Origin: an uncultured Ignavibacteria bacterium | GTDB taxonomy: Bacteria > Bacteroidota > Ignavibacteria > Ignavibacteriales > Ignavibacteriaceae | Assembly (NCBI GenBank): GCA_937996765.1 | Contig: CALKUG010000369.1 | Location: forward strand, 1-19,754 | DNA: 19,754 nucleotides | Direction: 5' to 3' | Shown here: positions 7,115-14,664 of the stretch, in pieces | Numbering within the stretch: position 1 is the stretch's first letter | How the letters are laid out: each line of letters begins with the position of its first letter | Position numbers and translations under genes: made by a program | Notes under the pieces: model-generated | Databases searched by the model: none | What the model was told of the DNA's origin: nothing | What the model saw: only the letters and a program-made list of their open reading frames with translations

Positions 7115-8685
7115 GTCAACAAGGGTTAACAAATTCAATTTCGCGTTCTATACTTATTGTTGATGACGAAGTTCATATCGCTCGTTTGCTTTCTCACCAT
7201 CTTCGCAAAACCGGCTATCAACCTATCGAAACCAATTCCCCCGAAGAAGCATTGCAAGTATTAGAGTCAATTCCCCCCGACCTCGTACTTTGTGATGTTA
7301 CAATGGAAGGTATGGATGGATTTGATTTTTGTAGGTTAGTACGCTCTAACCCACTCTACAAAAATTTGCCATTCATTTTTATAACCGGTAATAGCTCCGA
7401 AGAAATTAAGGCGAAGGCAACTGAAGCCGGAGGCGACGATTTTATTGTAAAACCTTTTAATGTAAAGGAACTTTCACTTAAAATTGAAGCGCTTTTCAGA
7501 AGAATGGAAATACTTAAAACCTACGGAACAACCGAAGGTAGCGAGGACCCTGAAACGCGTCCAATGGTCTTACTTGTTGATGACGACAAACTTATGCTTC
7601 AGATGTTTAAATACAATCTTGAGCGTGAAAACATAAGAGTTGAAGTTGCCTATGACGTTAATGGGGCATTTGAAGTTCTTAAGAACATCAAACCCCAGAT
7701 TATAGTATCTGATATTATGATGCCGGGACTTTCAGGTTTCGAGTTTCGCGAGAAAATTCTTCAAATCCCTGATTTAAAAGATATTCCCTTTATATTTTTA
7801 ACTGCAAAGGGTGCCGAAGACGATATGATTACCGGTTTCTCGATGGGAGTAACCGATTATATCGTGAAAACTGCAGGTCCAAAAGTTCTTATTCTCAAAA
7901 TTCGCGCTTTGCTCTCAAGTTTGATTAAGGAGCGCAGACAAGGGGAAACAGAAATTAAAAACGCCGCCGATTCCTTCCAATTGGCAGTAGTTCCCTCGTC
8001 ATTCCCCGTATTTCCGGGCTATGACATTAAACATTGGCATAAACCATTTAAAGGCATACCGGGAGGCGATTTCCTGGATTACCACAGAATCGATGACCAT
8101 CGATTTCTTATTACTCTCGGGGACGTAATGGGTAAAAAGTGGGGTGCTTGGTATTTTGCGGTTGCCTATGCCGGGTATATCAGAAGTAGCATTCGTATGA
8201 TTTTGCAACACACCAAAACAGCCTCACCGGGAGAAATACTTGCCGAAGTAAATAAGGCTATAGCAAACGACGCGAAAATCTCCGAAATATTTACAACTCT
8301 GTCCGTTATCAGTATAGATTCTCAATCCAACGAAGTATCTTACTCAGGAGCCGGCGACCTGCCCCTTGTACTGCTTCGCGAAGACGGTACTCACGAAATG
8401 ATCTCCTCCGAAGGAATTCTTTTGGGATTTGACAAAGATGCTGATTATAAAAGCACCGTTACTAAACTTAACCCCAACGACACTCTTATTCTAATGACCG
8501 ACGGAATTTTAGAATCCGTAAACAGCGAGGGAAAACCTTTTGGTGAATCAGGCCTTGAAAAAGCTTTAGACACTATTCAAAAGCAGAACGACAAATTTCT
8601 TTCATTCCAAAAAGAGTTTACTCTTTTCACGCAAGGTAATTTCGACGACGATGTAACCTTGGTTACTGTTACCCTCGGGAGTTAA
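7111..8685 (+). CDS. REC-REC-SpoIIE (PP2C-type) serine phosphatase
   Basis: This 524-residue protein has two receiver domains and a SpoIIE/RsbU-like phosphatase. REC1 (about 12-132) has phospho-acceptor Asp62 and Lys114-Pro. REC2 (about 149-275) has Asp201 and Lys253, but Lys253 is followed by Thr-Ala, not Pro. The PP2C domain (about 295-523) keeps the metal-binding aspartates: GGDFLDY (Asp320), GDVMGK (Asp338), MTDGILE (Asp464) and DDDVT (Asp513/514). The segment after GDVMGK reads KWGAWYFAVAYAGYIRS and departs from the usual G-x-x-A-A form. The likely job is phospho-controlled dephosphorylation of the STAS protein encoded just upstream. The start TTG (7111) overlaps the previous TGA by 3 bases, typical of translational coupling. 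It is the last gene of the four-gene operon. Confidence 0.93.
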   Translation: MSQQGLTNSISRSILIVDDEVHIARLLSHHLRKTGYQPIETNSPEEALQVLESIPPDLVLCDVTMEGMDGFDFCRLVRSNPLYKNLPFIFITGNSSEEIKAKATEAGGDDFIVKPFNVKELSLKIEALFRRMEILKTYGTTEGSEDPETRPMVLLVDDDKLMLQMFKYNLERENIRVEVAYDVNGAFEVLKNIKPQIIVSDIMMPGLSGFEFREKILQIPDLKDIPFIFLTAKGAEDDMITGFSMGVTDYIVKTAGPKVLILKIRALLSSLIKERRQGETEIKNAADSFQLAVVPSSFPVFPGYDIKHWHKPFKGIPGGDFLDYHRIDDHRFLITLGDVMGKKWGAWYFAVAYAGYIRSSIRMILQHTKTASPGEILAEVNKAIANDAKISEIFTTLSVISIDSQSNEVSYSGAGDLPLVLLREDGTHEMISSEGILLGFDKDADYKSTVTKLNPNDTLILMTDGILESVNSEGKPFGESGLEKALDTIQKQNDKFLSFQKEFTLFTQGNFDDDVTLVTVTLGS

Positions 8686-8717
8686 AAAGGGATTTATTTT
8701 TAATATGTTGAGCTGTT

Positions 8718-9305
8718 TTAAGCTGAACAAGGTGTTACTGCATCAATCACATATAAAATCCAACGACCCGACGTTCTACCAAAATAAAAAACAACATTAT
8801 TTTTTGTGTCAACAAAGCCGTTTGTTATTCTTTTTTCAATTTTTTTCGCTTCACTAATTTGACTCGATTTCACTTCAACTATTTCGCTATCCTTATAGTT
8901 TTTAAGAAGGGTACTAATCTTCTTATATGAGGAACGAGCATAAAAGGCACCGTTAAACTCCCAACCTGAATCTTTGTTACAATCGAATTTTGGTAAATGT
9001 GATTTTCGACTTGGTTTTTCAGCAACTTTTATAACCTTTAGTCGTGCGGCATCGTACTCTCCTGGAAACGAAAGCAGTTCATCAAAAGTGGATACTTTTT
9101 TAACAACAATCATCGCACCGGGGTTATCTAAAACATAAAAACCCTCTCTATGAACAAACTGGTTCAGAGTTACTACATCTTTATTGTTAAATGCTGTTAT
9201 AAAGCCCTGCAGTGCTTTTTCAAAATTTTGCTCTTTTGCTACTTGAGCGGTTGCTACTTGAATTAAGAGGAACAATAAAACGATTGAATTTCGCAGATTT
9301 GCCAT
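8718..9305 (-). CDS. Secreted NTF2-like protein of unknown function
   Basis: The product is 195 residues from the ATG at 9305. The frame is open upstream to 9401, but the internal ATG gives a good signal peptide (MANLRNSIVLLFLLIQVATAQ) and has AGGAAA about 8 bases before it, so I chose it. The mature part begins FEKALQGFITAFNNKDVVTLNQFVH, resembling the first helices of SnoaL/NTF2-like cone folds, and later has FYFGRTSGRWILYVIDAV, a strand pattern typical of the fold's end. Two cysteines remain in the mature chain (in FDCNKD and near the C-terminus, PCSA) and could form a disulfide. No catalytic residues can be assigned. The NTF2 call is by pattern only. It is probably exported to the periplasm. 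Confidence 0.78.
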   Translation of the reverse strand: MANLRNSIVLLFLLIQVATAQVAKEQNFEKALQGFITAFNNKDVVTLNQFVHREGFYVLDNPGAMIVVKKVSTFDELLSFPGEYDAARLKVIKVAEKPSRKSHLPKFDCNKDSGWEFNGAFYARSSYKKISTLLKNYKDSEIVEVKSSQISEAKKIEKRITNGFVDTKNNVVFYFGRTSGRWILYVIDAVTPCSA

Positions 9306-9399
9306 GCTTTTGTTTCCTAAGATTATTATTCTGGAAAGGAGATAGTGAGCCCCCAAATCAATAATGCAAAAATTATAAAAGTGAGTTTCACAATGCTCC

Positions 9400-9490
9400 A
9401 AGAAAAATGTGTTAAGAAATATAGAAAAAACCTGTGAATTAGTTTTTACGAATCCAAAGATGAGCGGTCTATTTTTAACACATTTTTCTT
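9400..9490. repeat. 91-bp segment with 16-bp perfect terminal inverted repeats
   Basis: AAGAAAAATGTGTTAA (9400-9415) is exactly reverse-complementary to TTAACACATTTTTCTT (9475-9490), with 59 bases between. It occupies the gap between the end of the BtuB-like receptor gene (stop at 9505) and the start of the NTF2-like gene (9305), both on the minus strand. In RNA it would form a long stem beginning 14 bases after the receptor stop. It could be a MITE-like remnant, a 3'-end-protecting or processing hairpin, or part of the downstream gene's leader. I saw no second copy in the window and no clear target-site duplication next to the repeats. Confidence 0.6.
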
Positions 9491-9504
9491 TAAGCTCTTA
9501 ATTA

Positions 9505-11328
9505 TTAGCCGCCAATGCCTAAACTCAAACCGGCAGTTATCCAGCGACCAGGGAGGGGGAGTCCGTTAAAATCGTTATAACTCTTATTAAACAAGTTATT
9601 GGCTTGGAGTGAGAAACCTACAGCACCAAGAGTGTAGTTTACTCTCAGATCGGCAATAAAATGTTCACCTGTTGTTACTCTTTGTTCAAAACGGCCAACC
9701 CAACCAAATGTTGCATTGGGCACATAAGGTACGGTATGAAACAGTTTACCAATAAGCTGATGCTTAAGATTATTGAGAACATAACGTGATTCATAAACCA
9801 CGGCACTTTTCTCAATATCCAACCACGTATAGTTTACTTCAAATCGTAATGATTCATTAAAAATTCCGGGTGTATAAACTATTCCTAATTCAGTACCAAC
9901 CGTACTTACATCTGTAATATTCGTAGCTGTAGCTTTGGGTTGGGAAGCTGATGTTTTTACCCAATCAATTACATTGCGTGCATCACGATAAAAAACAGAA
10001 CCACGTAATGAAAAAGCTGGTGATAAAAATTCCGCACCGGCTTCGTAACTATAAGCTTCTTCGGGCTTTAAATCAACATTTCCTTCTTCAACCGTAGATG
10101 TGTAATACAATTCAGTAAAAGAAGGTGCACGAAAAGAGCTTCCAAATGAGCCAAATACACGGGTTGAAGGGCTTAACAAATAAGCAGCATCAATACCCGG
10201 GGCTACATTCCAACCAAAGGTGTCGTAATTATAAACGGAGGTTGCCACGACAACTATTAGTTTTTCTATTGGACGCATTTTCTGTTCTACCGAAAAACCT
10301 GCCTTGGTACGTTGGTGATTCTTGAGGTTAGTACTAATTATCTCTTCTTTGCCTGCTTCTGCTCCAAAAGCCGCGGTGCCAAGTCCATTTTCGAATGAAC
10401 CCTGTAAAGTCCCACCATAAACGTGAGTTGTGTGTATATTCTGGTAAAAAGCAGGATTTTCTCTCCTGAGAACAAAATCATCATTATGCCTCCTCCAATA
10501 TACTTTTGGTGAAAGCACTACCGGACCTGCTGTGAAATCGGCACCAGCAGTTACAAACAAAGTGTTTGTTTTTTCGAATTGTGTTGGGAATCGTAAACTA
10601 TAAAAACCGTTGGCACCAAATTGTTTACTGTTGTAACCTGCGGTAGCATTAAAAGTAGCAATGGGGGTTGTTATTCCGGTTTTAATTGAACCCGTGTACA
10701 TATCAAAGTCCGCTCCGGTTCTGTATCCATCGCTTTTGCTTCGTTGTAATGAAATAAGTGTCGATGAGGCACCATACGGCAAAGCAGCGGTTAATGCCCC
10801 TTCATAGTATCCATATTCACCACCATTAAGCGAAAGATTGAGTCCGGGTTTAGTAGCACGTTTAGTAATAACATTTATTACGCCACTAAAGGCATTGGGT
10901 CCGTAAATTTTTGAACCGGGACCTTTTATTACTTCTATTCTTTCGATTGCGTTTACCGGAATCGGAAGATTCATGGTATGGTGTCCGGTTTGTGGGTCGT
11001 TCATAGAAATGCCATCAACAAGAACAAGGGCTTGTTCAAATCCGCTACCGCGAATACTAATATCCGACTGCACTCCGTGTGTTCCGCGTTGCTGCATATC
11101 AACACCGTTCACAAACTGAAGCACATCGGTAGCATTTGAAGCGGGAAGCAACTTGAGTTTTGAATTATTCAAAATTTCAAAGCTTCTTCCAACTTCGGAA
11201 TAGGGGGTTGAAGTTCTGTTTGCAGAAACAACAACGGTATCGGTAACATATTGTAATTGAGCATAGAGAGCCGAATCTGCTGTTGCATATAATACAACAA
11301 CAGATAATAGCATTATTATCTGTTTCAT
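9505..11328 (-). CDS. TonB-dependent receptor, BtuB-like
   Basis: This 607-residue protein is close in length to E. coli BtuB. A signal peptide (about 1-24, ending ALYAQ) is followed by a TonB box DTVVVSA (30-36), close to BtuB's DTLVVTA. The plug domain includes ATDVLQFVNGVDMQQRG, SDISIRGSGFEQALVLVDGI, IERIEVIKGPGSKIYGPNAFSGVINVITK. A barrel follows, with FRAPSFTELYY, LKPEEAYSYEAGAEF and the late LQANNLFNKSYNDFNGLPLPGRWITAGLSL motif. It ends in GIGG, not an aromatic residue. The group covers cobalamin, heme and siderophore receptors. No cobalamin riboswitch fits in the 57 bases upstream, so the ligand is undecided. GGAAAG precedes the ATG. Confidence 0.93.
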   Translation of the reverse strand: MKQIIMLLSVVVLYATADSALYAQLQYVTDTVVVSANRTSTPYSEVGRSFEILNNSKLKLLPASNATDVLQFVNGVDMQQRGTHGVQSDISIRGSGFEQALVLVDGISMNDPQTGHHTMNLPIPVNAIERIEVIKGPGSKIYGPNAFSGVINVITKRATKPGLNLSLNGGEYGYYEGALTAALPYGASSTLISLQRSKSDGYRTGADFDMYTGSIKTGITTPIATFNATAGYNSKQFGANGFYSLRFPTQFEKTNTLFVTAGADFTAGPVVLSPKVYWRRHNDDFVLRRENPAFYQNIHTTHVYGGTLQGSFENGLGTAAFGAEAGKEEIISTNLKNHQRTKAGFSVEQKMRPIEKLIVVVATSVYNYDTFGWNVAPGIDAAYLLSPSTRVFGSFGSSFRAPSFTELYYTSTVEEGNVDLKPEEAYSYEAGAEFLSPAFSLRGSVFYRDARNVIDWVKTSASQPKATATNITDVSTVGTELGIVYTPGIFNESLRFEVNYTWLDIEKSAVVYESRYVLNNLKHQLIGKLFHTVPYVPNATFGWVGRFEQRVTTGEHFIADLRVNYTLGAVGFSLQANNLFNKSYNDFNGLPLPGRWITAGLSLGIGG

Positions 11329-11350
11329 TAATTTCTTTCCGTTTTTGGTT

Positions 11351-11375
11351 TTAAACCCCGTGGGTGTTTGCGGGG
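11351..11375 (-). terminator. Possible weak terminator after the TPM-domain gene
   Basis: On the minus strand CCCCG (11375-11371) pairs with CGGGG (11360-11356) across a 10-base loop, followed by TTTAAAACC. The short stem and poor T-run make it weak. It lies between the TPM gene's stop and the receptor's start, so it may reduce read-through or act as a leader hairpin. Confidence 0.4.
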
Positions 11376-11385
11376 AGGAGAAGAA

Positions 11386-11835
11386 CTACTTCTGCAGGAG
11401 AACCTTGTTACTAATTTTGTTTTGGGTTGAACCCGAACAAGGGTATTGTGCAATAAGTGGTTGCGCAATCTCGTCTATTACTGATAACAGACCGTTGCAG
11501 AAGTCGCCGTCTTTAAAGAACTGATTAATTGAGGAAGAGATTGTTTCGGTGTTTAATCCGTTAATTTCTCTATCTGCAAAGATACTAAACTCACGAGTCT
11601 CGGCCAAGAAGTACAATACAACAATAGGATACGAGCCATCACCTAATTTTTTGACAGCATTACATTGTTTTTCAGCAAGTTTTTGTACGCCGCCCTTGTT
11701 ATAAAACATTGGTTTATTTAACCGAATGGAGAGTATAATCTCTCCATCGGTTAATAATTCTTTCTCACGAATCTTTTTCGAAATTCGAAGTAATTCATCA
11801 TCGGTCAAAAAGGAATTCGCTTGAAAATATTTCAT
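11386..11835 (-). CDS. TPM-domain protein (YgcG/Psb32 superfamily), cytoplasmic form
   Basis: The 149 residues are almost entirely one TPM domain. The pattern FLTDDELLRISKKIREKE-LLTDGEIILSI matches the domain's opening helix and first strand. VVLYFLAETREFSIFADREIN matches the central strands with the conserved (G/A)D-x-x-I/G-N turn. FFKDGDFCNGLLSVIDEIAQPLIAQYP matches the closing helix. There is no signal peptide and no transmembrane segment, unlike the better-known exported TPM proteins, so it should be cytoplasmic. Cytoplasmic TPM proteins are common in Bacteroidota, but their function is not established to my knowledge; plant Psb32/TLP18.3 acts in photosystem II repair. It begins 9 bases after the end of gpmA on the same strand, so the two are probably co-transcribed. 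Confidence 0.85.
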   Translation of the reverse strand: MKYFQANSFLTDDELLRISKKIREKELLTDGEIILSIRLNKPMFYNKGGVQKLAEKQCNAVKKLGDGSYPIVVLYFLAETREFSIFADREINGLNTETISSSINQFFKDGDFCNGLLSVIDEIAQPLIAQYPCSGSTQNKISNKVLLQK

Positions 11836-11844
11836 AGTACTCTC

Positions 11845-12456
11845 TTAGTCGAGATAATATTTTTTAATAACCTTACCATCTTCCATCTCATAAACAAGAG
11901 GGGTTCCGGTAGGAATGTTTAATTCGAGAACTTCTTCTTTGGTTAAATTATCTAAAAACATAACCAATGAACGTAGTGAGTTGCCGTGTGCAGTAATTAA
12001 AATATTTTTCCCTTCATCAACCATAGGTTTGATGTTTTCTTCATAATAAGGGATAGTACGTGCAGCGGTATCTTTTAAACTCTCACCGTTTGGTGGGGGA
12101 ATGTCGTAACTGCGTCTCCAGATTTTTACTTGTTCATCACCAAATTTCTCTGCGGTCTCTGCTTTATTTAATCCTTGTAAGTCACCGTACATTCTTTCGT
12201 TGAGAGCTTTATCGCGTAATACGGGAATATTTTCTTGCCCGGAAACAGTAAGAGCTATCTCAGCGGTACGCATAGCGCGCTTTAATACCGAGGTAAAGAG
12301 ATGGTCGAAACTTACTCCTAAATTCTTTATTTTTTCTCCGGCATTATTTGCTTCGCCCTCACCTTTTGGTGAAAGATCAACATCAACCCAACCGGTAAAT
12401 CTGTTTTCTAAATTCCATTGCGACTCGCCATGACGCAATAATACTAAGTAATTCAT
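11845..12456 (-). CDS. gpmA: 2,3-bisphosphoglycerate-dependent phosphoglycerate mutase
   Basis: This enzyme interconverts 3- and 2-phosphoglycerate in glycolysis and gluconeogenesis through a phosphohistidine. From the ATG at 12456 it is 203 residues, one of the short bacterial dPGMs (E. coli GpmA has 250). Diagnostic features are LVLLRHGESQWN with phospho-acceptor His9, NRFTGWVDVDLSPKG, Arg60 in SVLKRAMRTAEIAL, acid/base Glu87 in ALNERMYGDLQG, and His157 in ITAHGNSLRSLV. Longer in-frame starts exist (ATG 12474, TTG 12492). The internal ATG is preferred because AAGGAA is 6 bases before it and family members begin at this strand. It is the first gene of the minus-strand unit, transcribed away from the GH13 gene. 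Confidence 0.95.
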   Translation of the reverse strand: MNYLVLLRHGESQWNLENRFTGWVDVDLSPKGEGEANNAGEKIKNLGVSFDHLFTSVLKRAMRTAEIALTVSGQENIPVLRDKALNERMYGDLQGLNKAETAEKFGDEQVKIWRRSYDIPPPNGESLKDTAARTIPYYEENIKPMVDEGKNILITAHGNSLRSLVMFLDNLTKEEVLELNIPTGTPLVYEMEDGKVIKKYYLD

Positions 12457-12462
12457 TGATAT

Positions 12463-12468
12463 TTCCTT
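12463..12468 (-). promoter_or_regulatory. Ribosome site deciding the gpmA start
   Basis: On the minus strand AAGGAA is followed by a 6-base spacer and then ATG at 12456. It lies inside the longer frames that begin at 12474 and 12492, so it argues for the short form. Confidence 0.6.
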
Positions 12469-12584
12469 TTTCATAGATGTTTCAGAATTCAAAATTACGA
12501 AATTTTTACCAATTGATTTTCTTTTTTAGTTCTTTGCTGTTTTATCTATCTTAGTTGACAGAAGTACTATTTTTTGGTTTAGTA

Positions 12585-14054
12585 ATGCATCAACGAATTT
12601 TTGAAGTAAATGCTCGTTTGTTAATCAAACGTTTTTCAACAAAACATAAAAAAGCAACATTAATAGATATACCCCCCGACTACTGGAATACCTTAGCTGA
12701 AAAGGGATTTCAATATGTTTGGTTGATGGGCATTTGGAATACGCCTGCTAAATCGGGACAAAAGTATCTACTCAAGGAATACAATATCGAGAGTTACAAT
12801 CGTTCACTTAAAGATTGGACTATGAAAGATGTTGGCGGTTCACCTTTTGCAATAGATTCATATGTTTTAGACCCTCGGTACGGAACTATTGAAGAGTTAC
12901 TGCTGGTCAAAAAATTCCTAAACTCAATTAATATCAAATTAATATTAGATTTTATTCCTAATCACTTTTTTTGTGAATCTTCATTACTTAAAGAAAACCC
13001 CGAATTTTTTCTTACAGCTACCGAAAAAGATTTAGAAGATGACCCTTTCTCCTTTTTCAAAAATCCTGCAACCAACGGTAAAGTTATTGCACACGGACGC
13101 GACCCCTTTTTCCCTGCATGGTCAAATACTGCTCAATTAAATTATTTCAATCCAGCCGTTCAACATTTTATGATAGAACAGCTTCTACACATAGCACTGC
13201 TTTGCGATGGCGTTCGTTGTGATATGGCAATGTTGATGCTTAATAATGTTTTTAATAACACTTGGCGTGGGTTAATAGATAGAAATGTTTATCCAAAACC
13301 TTCTGTAGAATTTTGGGATTGGGCTATAAAAGTTGTTAAAGCACGCTTCCCGAATTTTACCATGATAGCGGAGGCATATTGGGACCACGAATGGACTCTT
13401 CAGCAACTTGGCTTTGATTTCACCTACGATAAAAAACTCCACGATCGTATGAAAGAGGCACCCTCCTCGAGTGTACGCGACCATCTTTTGGGCGATATGG
13501 TATTCCAAACCAAATCGGTTCGGTTTATTGAAAATCACGATGAACATCGTGCCGTTGTGGCATACGGCTGTGAAAAATCTCTCGCTGCTGCCACTGTGGT
13601 TGCAACAGTACCTGGTCTTGCATTATTTTATGATGGGCAGTTTGAGGGTAAGAAAATTAAATTGCCGGTTCAATTAGAACGCGAGCCCGAAGAAACACCC
13701 TCTAAAAGAACTATGCACTATTACGAAACACTCTTGCAAGTCACAAATAATGAGGTATTTAAATATGGTGAGTTTACTGTATTGTTCCCCTCTCGTGTAG
13801 CCAACAGTAATTCTTCAGAAAATATCCTTGCTCACTTATGGAAATATAAAGGCGAGTACCGGCTTGTTATAATTAATTTTTCTTCGAACAGTGCGCAAGC
13901 TCGCATTAAATTTGGCTTTAATAATCAGGTAGAATTTGTTCGGATGTATGATCTACTCCATAAAAAGCATTACGACCGAAGCACTTCCGAGATAGTACTC
14001 CATGGTTTGTTTGTAGAATTAAACGGCTGGCAATCTCACATTTTTGCCTTTTAA
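12585..14054 (+). CDS. Alpha-amylase family (GH13) glycoside hydrolase or transferase, cytoplasmic
   Basis: The product is 489 residues from the ATG at 12585; a TTG at 12555 would add 10 residues. The ATG is preferred because family members begin with an IYEINTR-like strand and here RIFEVNARLL follows it directly. All four GH13 motifs are intact: LDFIPNH (Asp122, His127), GVRCDMAML (nucleophile Asp213), MIAEAYWDHEW (acid/base Glu263) and FIENHDEHRA (His318-Asp319). An upstream VWLMGIWNTPA motif is typical of a poorly studied GH13 group. There is no signal peptide, so it should act in the cytoplasm on storage glucan, a maltooligosaccharide or a sugar phosphate; substrate specificity cannot be decided. 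The last ~80 residues look like the C-terminal beta domain. It diverges from gpmA across 128 bases. Confidence 0.9.
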   Translation: MHQRIFEVNARLLIKRFSTKHKKATLIDIPPDYWNTLAEKGFQYVWLMGIWNTPAKSGQKYLLKEYNIESYNRSLKDWTMKDVGGSPFAIDSYVLDPRYGTIEELLLVKKFLNSINIKLILDFIPNHFFCESSLLKENPEFFLTATEKDLEDDPFSFFKNPATNGKVIAHGRDPFFPAWSNTAQLNYFNPAVQHFMIEQLLHIALLCDGVRCDMAMLMLNNVFNNTWRGLIDRNVYPKPSVEFWDWAIKVVKARFPNFTMIAEAYWDHEWTLQQLGFDFTYDKKLHDRMKEAPSSSVRDHLLGDMVFQTKSVRFIENHDEHRAVVAYGCEKSLAAATVVATVPGLALFYDGQFEGKKIKLPVQLEREPEETPSKRTMHYYETLLQVTNNEVFKYGEFTVLFPSRVANSNSSENILAHLWKYKGEYRLVIINFSSNSAQARIKFGFNNQVEFVRMYDLLHKKHYDRSTSEIVLHGLFVELNGWQSHIFAF

Positions 14055-14068
14055 TAATAGACGAAAAG

Positions 14069-14614
14069 CTATTCTACTTCCTTTTCAATAAGCCAATCAA
14101 TCTTATCGCCTATTTGTAGATTGTGTCTTTCCGAAAAGCCGGCAACTGTTTCGAGTACATAGCGCGATGGAGCAGATGAGGGGAGACCTTGGTCGGATTG
14201 AGGGGTTGTGTTTTTGTGAATGGTAACAATTTCTTTTTTCTCATTAATGAAAATAATATCTAAAGAAATAAAGGTGTTACGCATCCAAAATGATTGCATT
14301 TCTTCAGCCGGAAACAAAAACAACATAGCTTGGTTTTCTTTCATTTCCGTTCTAAACATCAAGCCCCTCATACGTTCATAATCGTTGGTCGCAAATTCTC
14401 CATCGAGAGTGAAAATTTTCTCACCCGATGTCTTAAAAAGAGTGATAACTCCTTCTTTAGTAAAGCCGTAACGTGCTATGTTGTTTTCCTCTTTTGCCGG
14501 TTGAAAGTTAATCTGTGAGAGAATAAAAGCGGCTATTATCACCACAATTACAACAGATGCAATAATAGTATTTTTATTGTTTTTTTTATGTTTTATTTCT
14601 TTACGGGTTGCCAT
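14069..14614 (-). CDS. Membrane-anchored DUF192 family protein
   Basis: This is a 181-residue protein. A very basic N-terminus (RKEIKHKKNNKN) precedes one transmembrane helix (about residues 17-34), which places the rest outside the cytoplasm. Residues about 65-178 match DUF192 (COG1430): MRGLMFRTEMKENQAMLFLFP, then QSFWMRNTFISLDIIFINEKKEIVTI, then YVLETVAGFSERHNLQIGDKI. This fold is a compact beta-structure of unknown biochemical role, often exported. It converges on the GH13 gene (14 bases between stops) and diverges from the hydrolase gene across 50 bases, so promoters for both must lie in that short gap; TATAAT occurs there on the minus strand at 14647-14652. Confidence 0.92.
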   Translation of the reverse strand: MATRKEIKHKKNNKNTIIASVVIVVIIAAFILSQINFQPAKEENNIARYGFTKEGVITLFKTSGEKIFTLDGEFATNDYERMRGLMFRTEMKENQAMLFLFPAEEMQSFWMRNTFISLDIIFINEKKEIVTIHKNTTPQSDQGLPSSAPSRYVLETVAGFSERHNLQIGDKIDWLIEKEVE

Positions 14615-14664
14615 ACTTATAGTAAATTTTAATTATCAATTTGTAATTATACAACGGATTAGGA

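Noticed and set aside
8707..8728. Imperfect hairpin (AGCT arms) between the phosphatase and NTF2-like genes as a bidirectional terminator
   Set aside because: The stem is only 4 bp plus 3 bp around a mismatch, and neither strand has a T-run after it.
11329..11385. Cobalamin riboswitch upstream of the BtuB-like receptor
   Set aside because: The 57-base gap is far too short for one and lacks a B12-box-like sequence.
12555..12584. TTGACA plus TTTAGT with 17-base spacing just before the GH13 ATG, as a sigma-70-like promoter
   Set aside because: The -10 match is poor and would make the mRNA start inside the coding region; probably coincidence.
13272..13677. Open frames on both strands inside the GH13 gene
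   Set aside because: The GH13 catalytic motifs III and IV are encoded here in the main frame; the alternatives show no domain.
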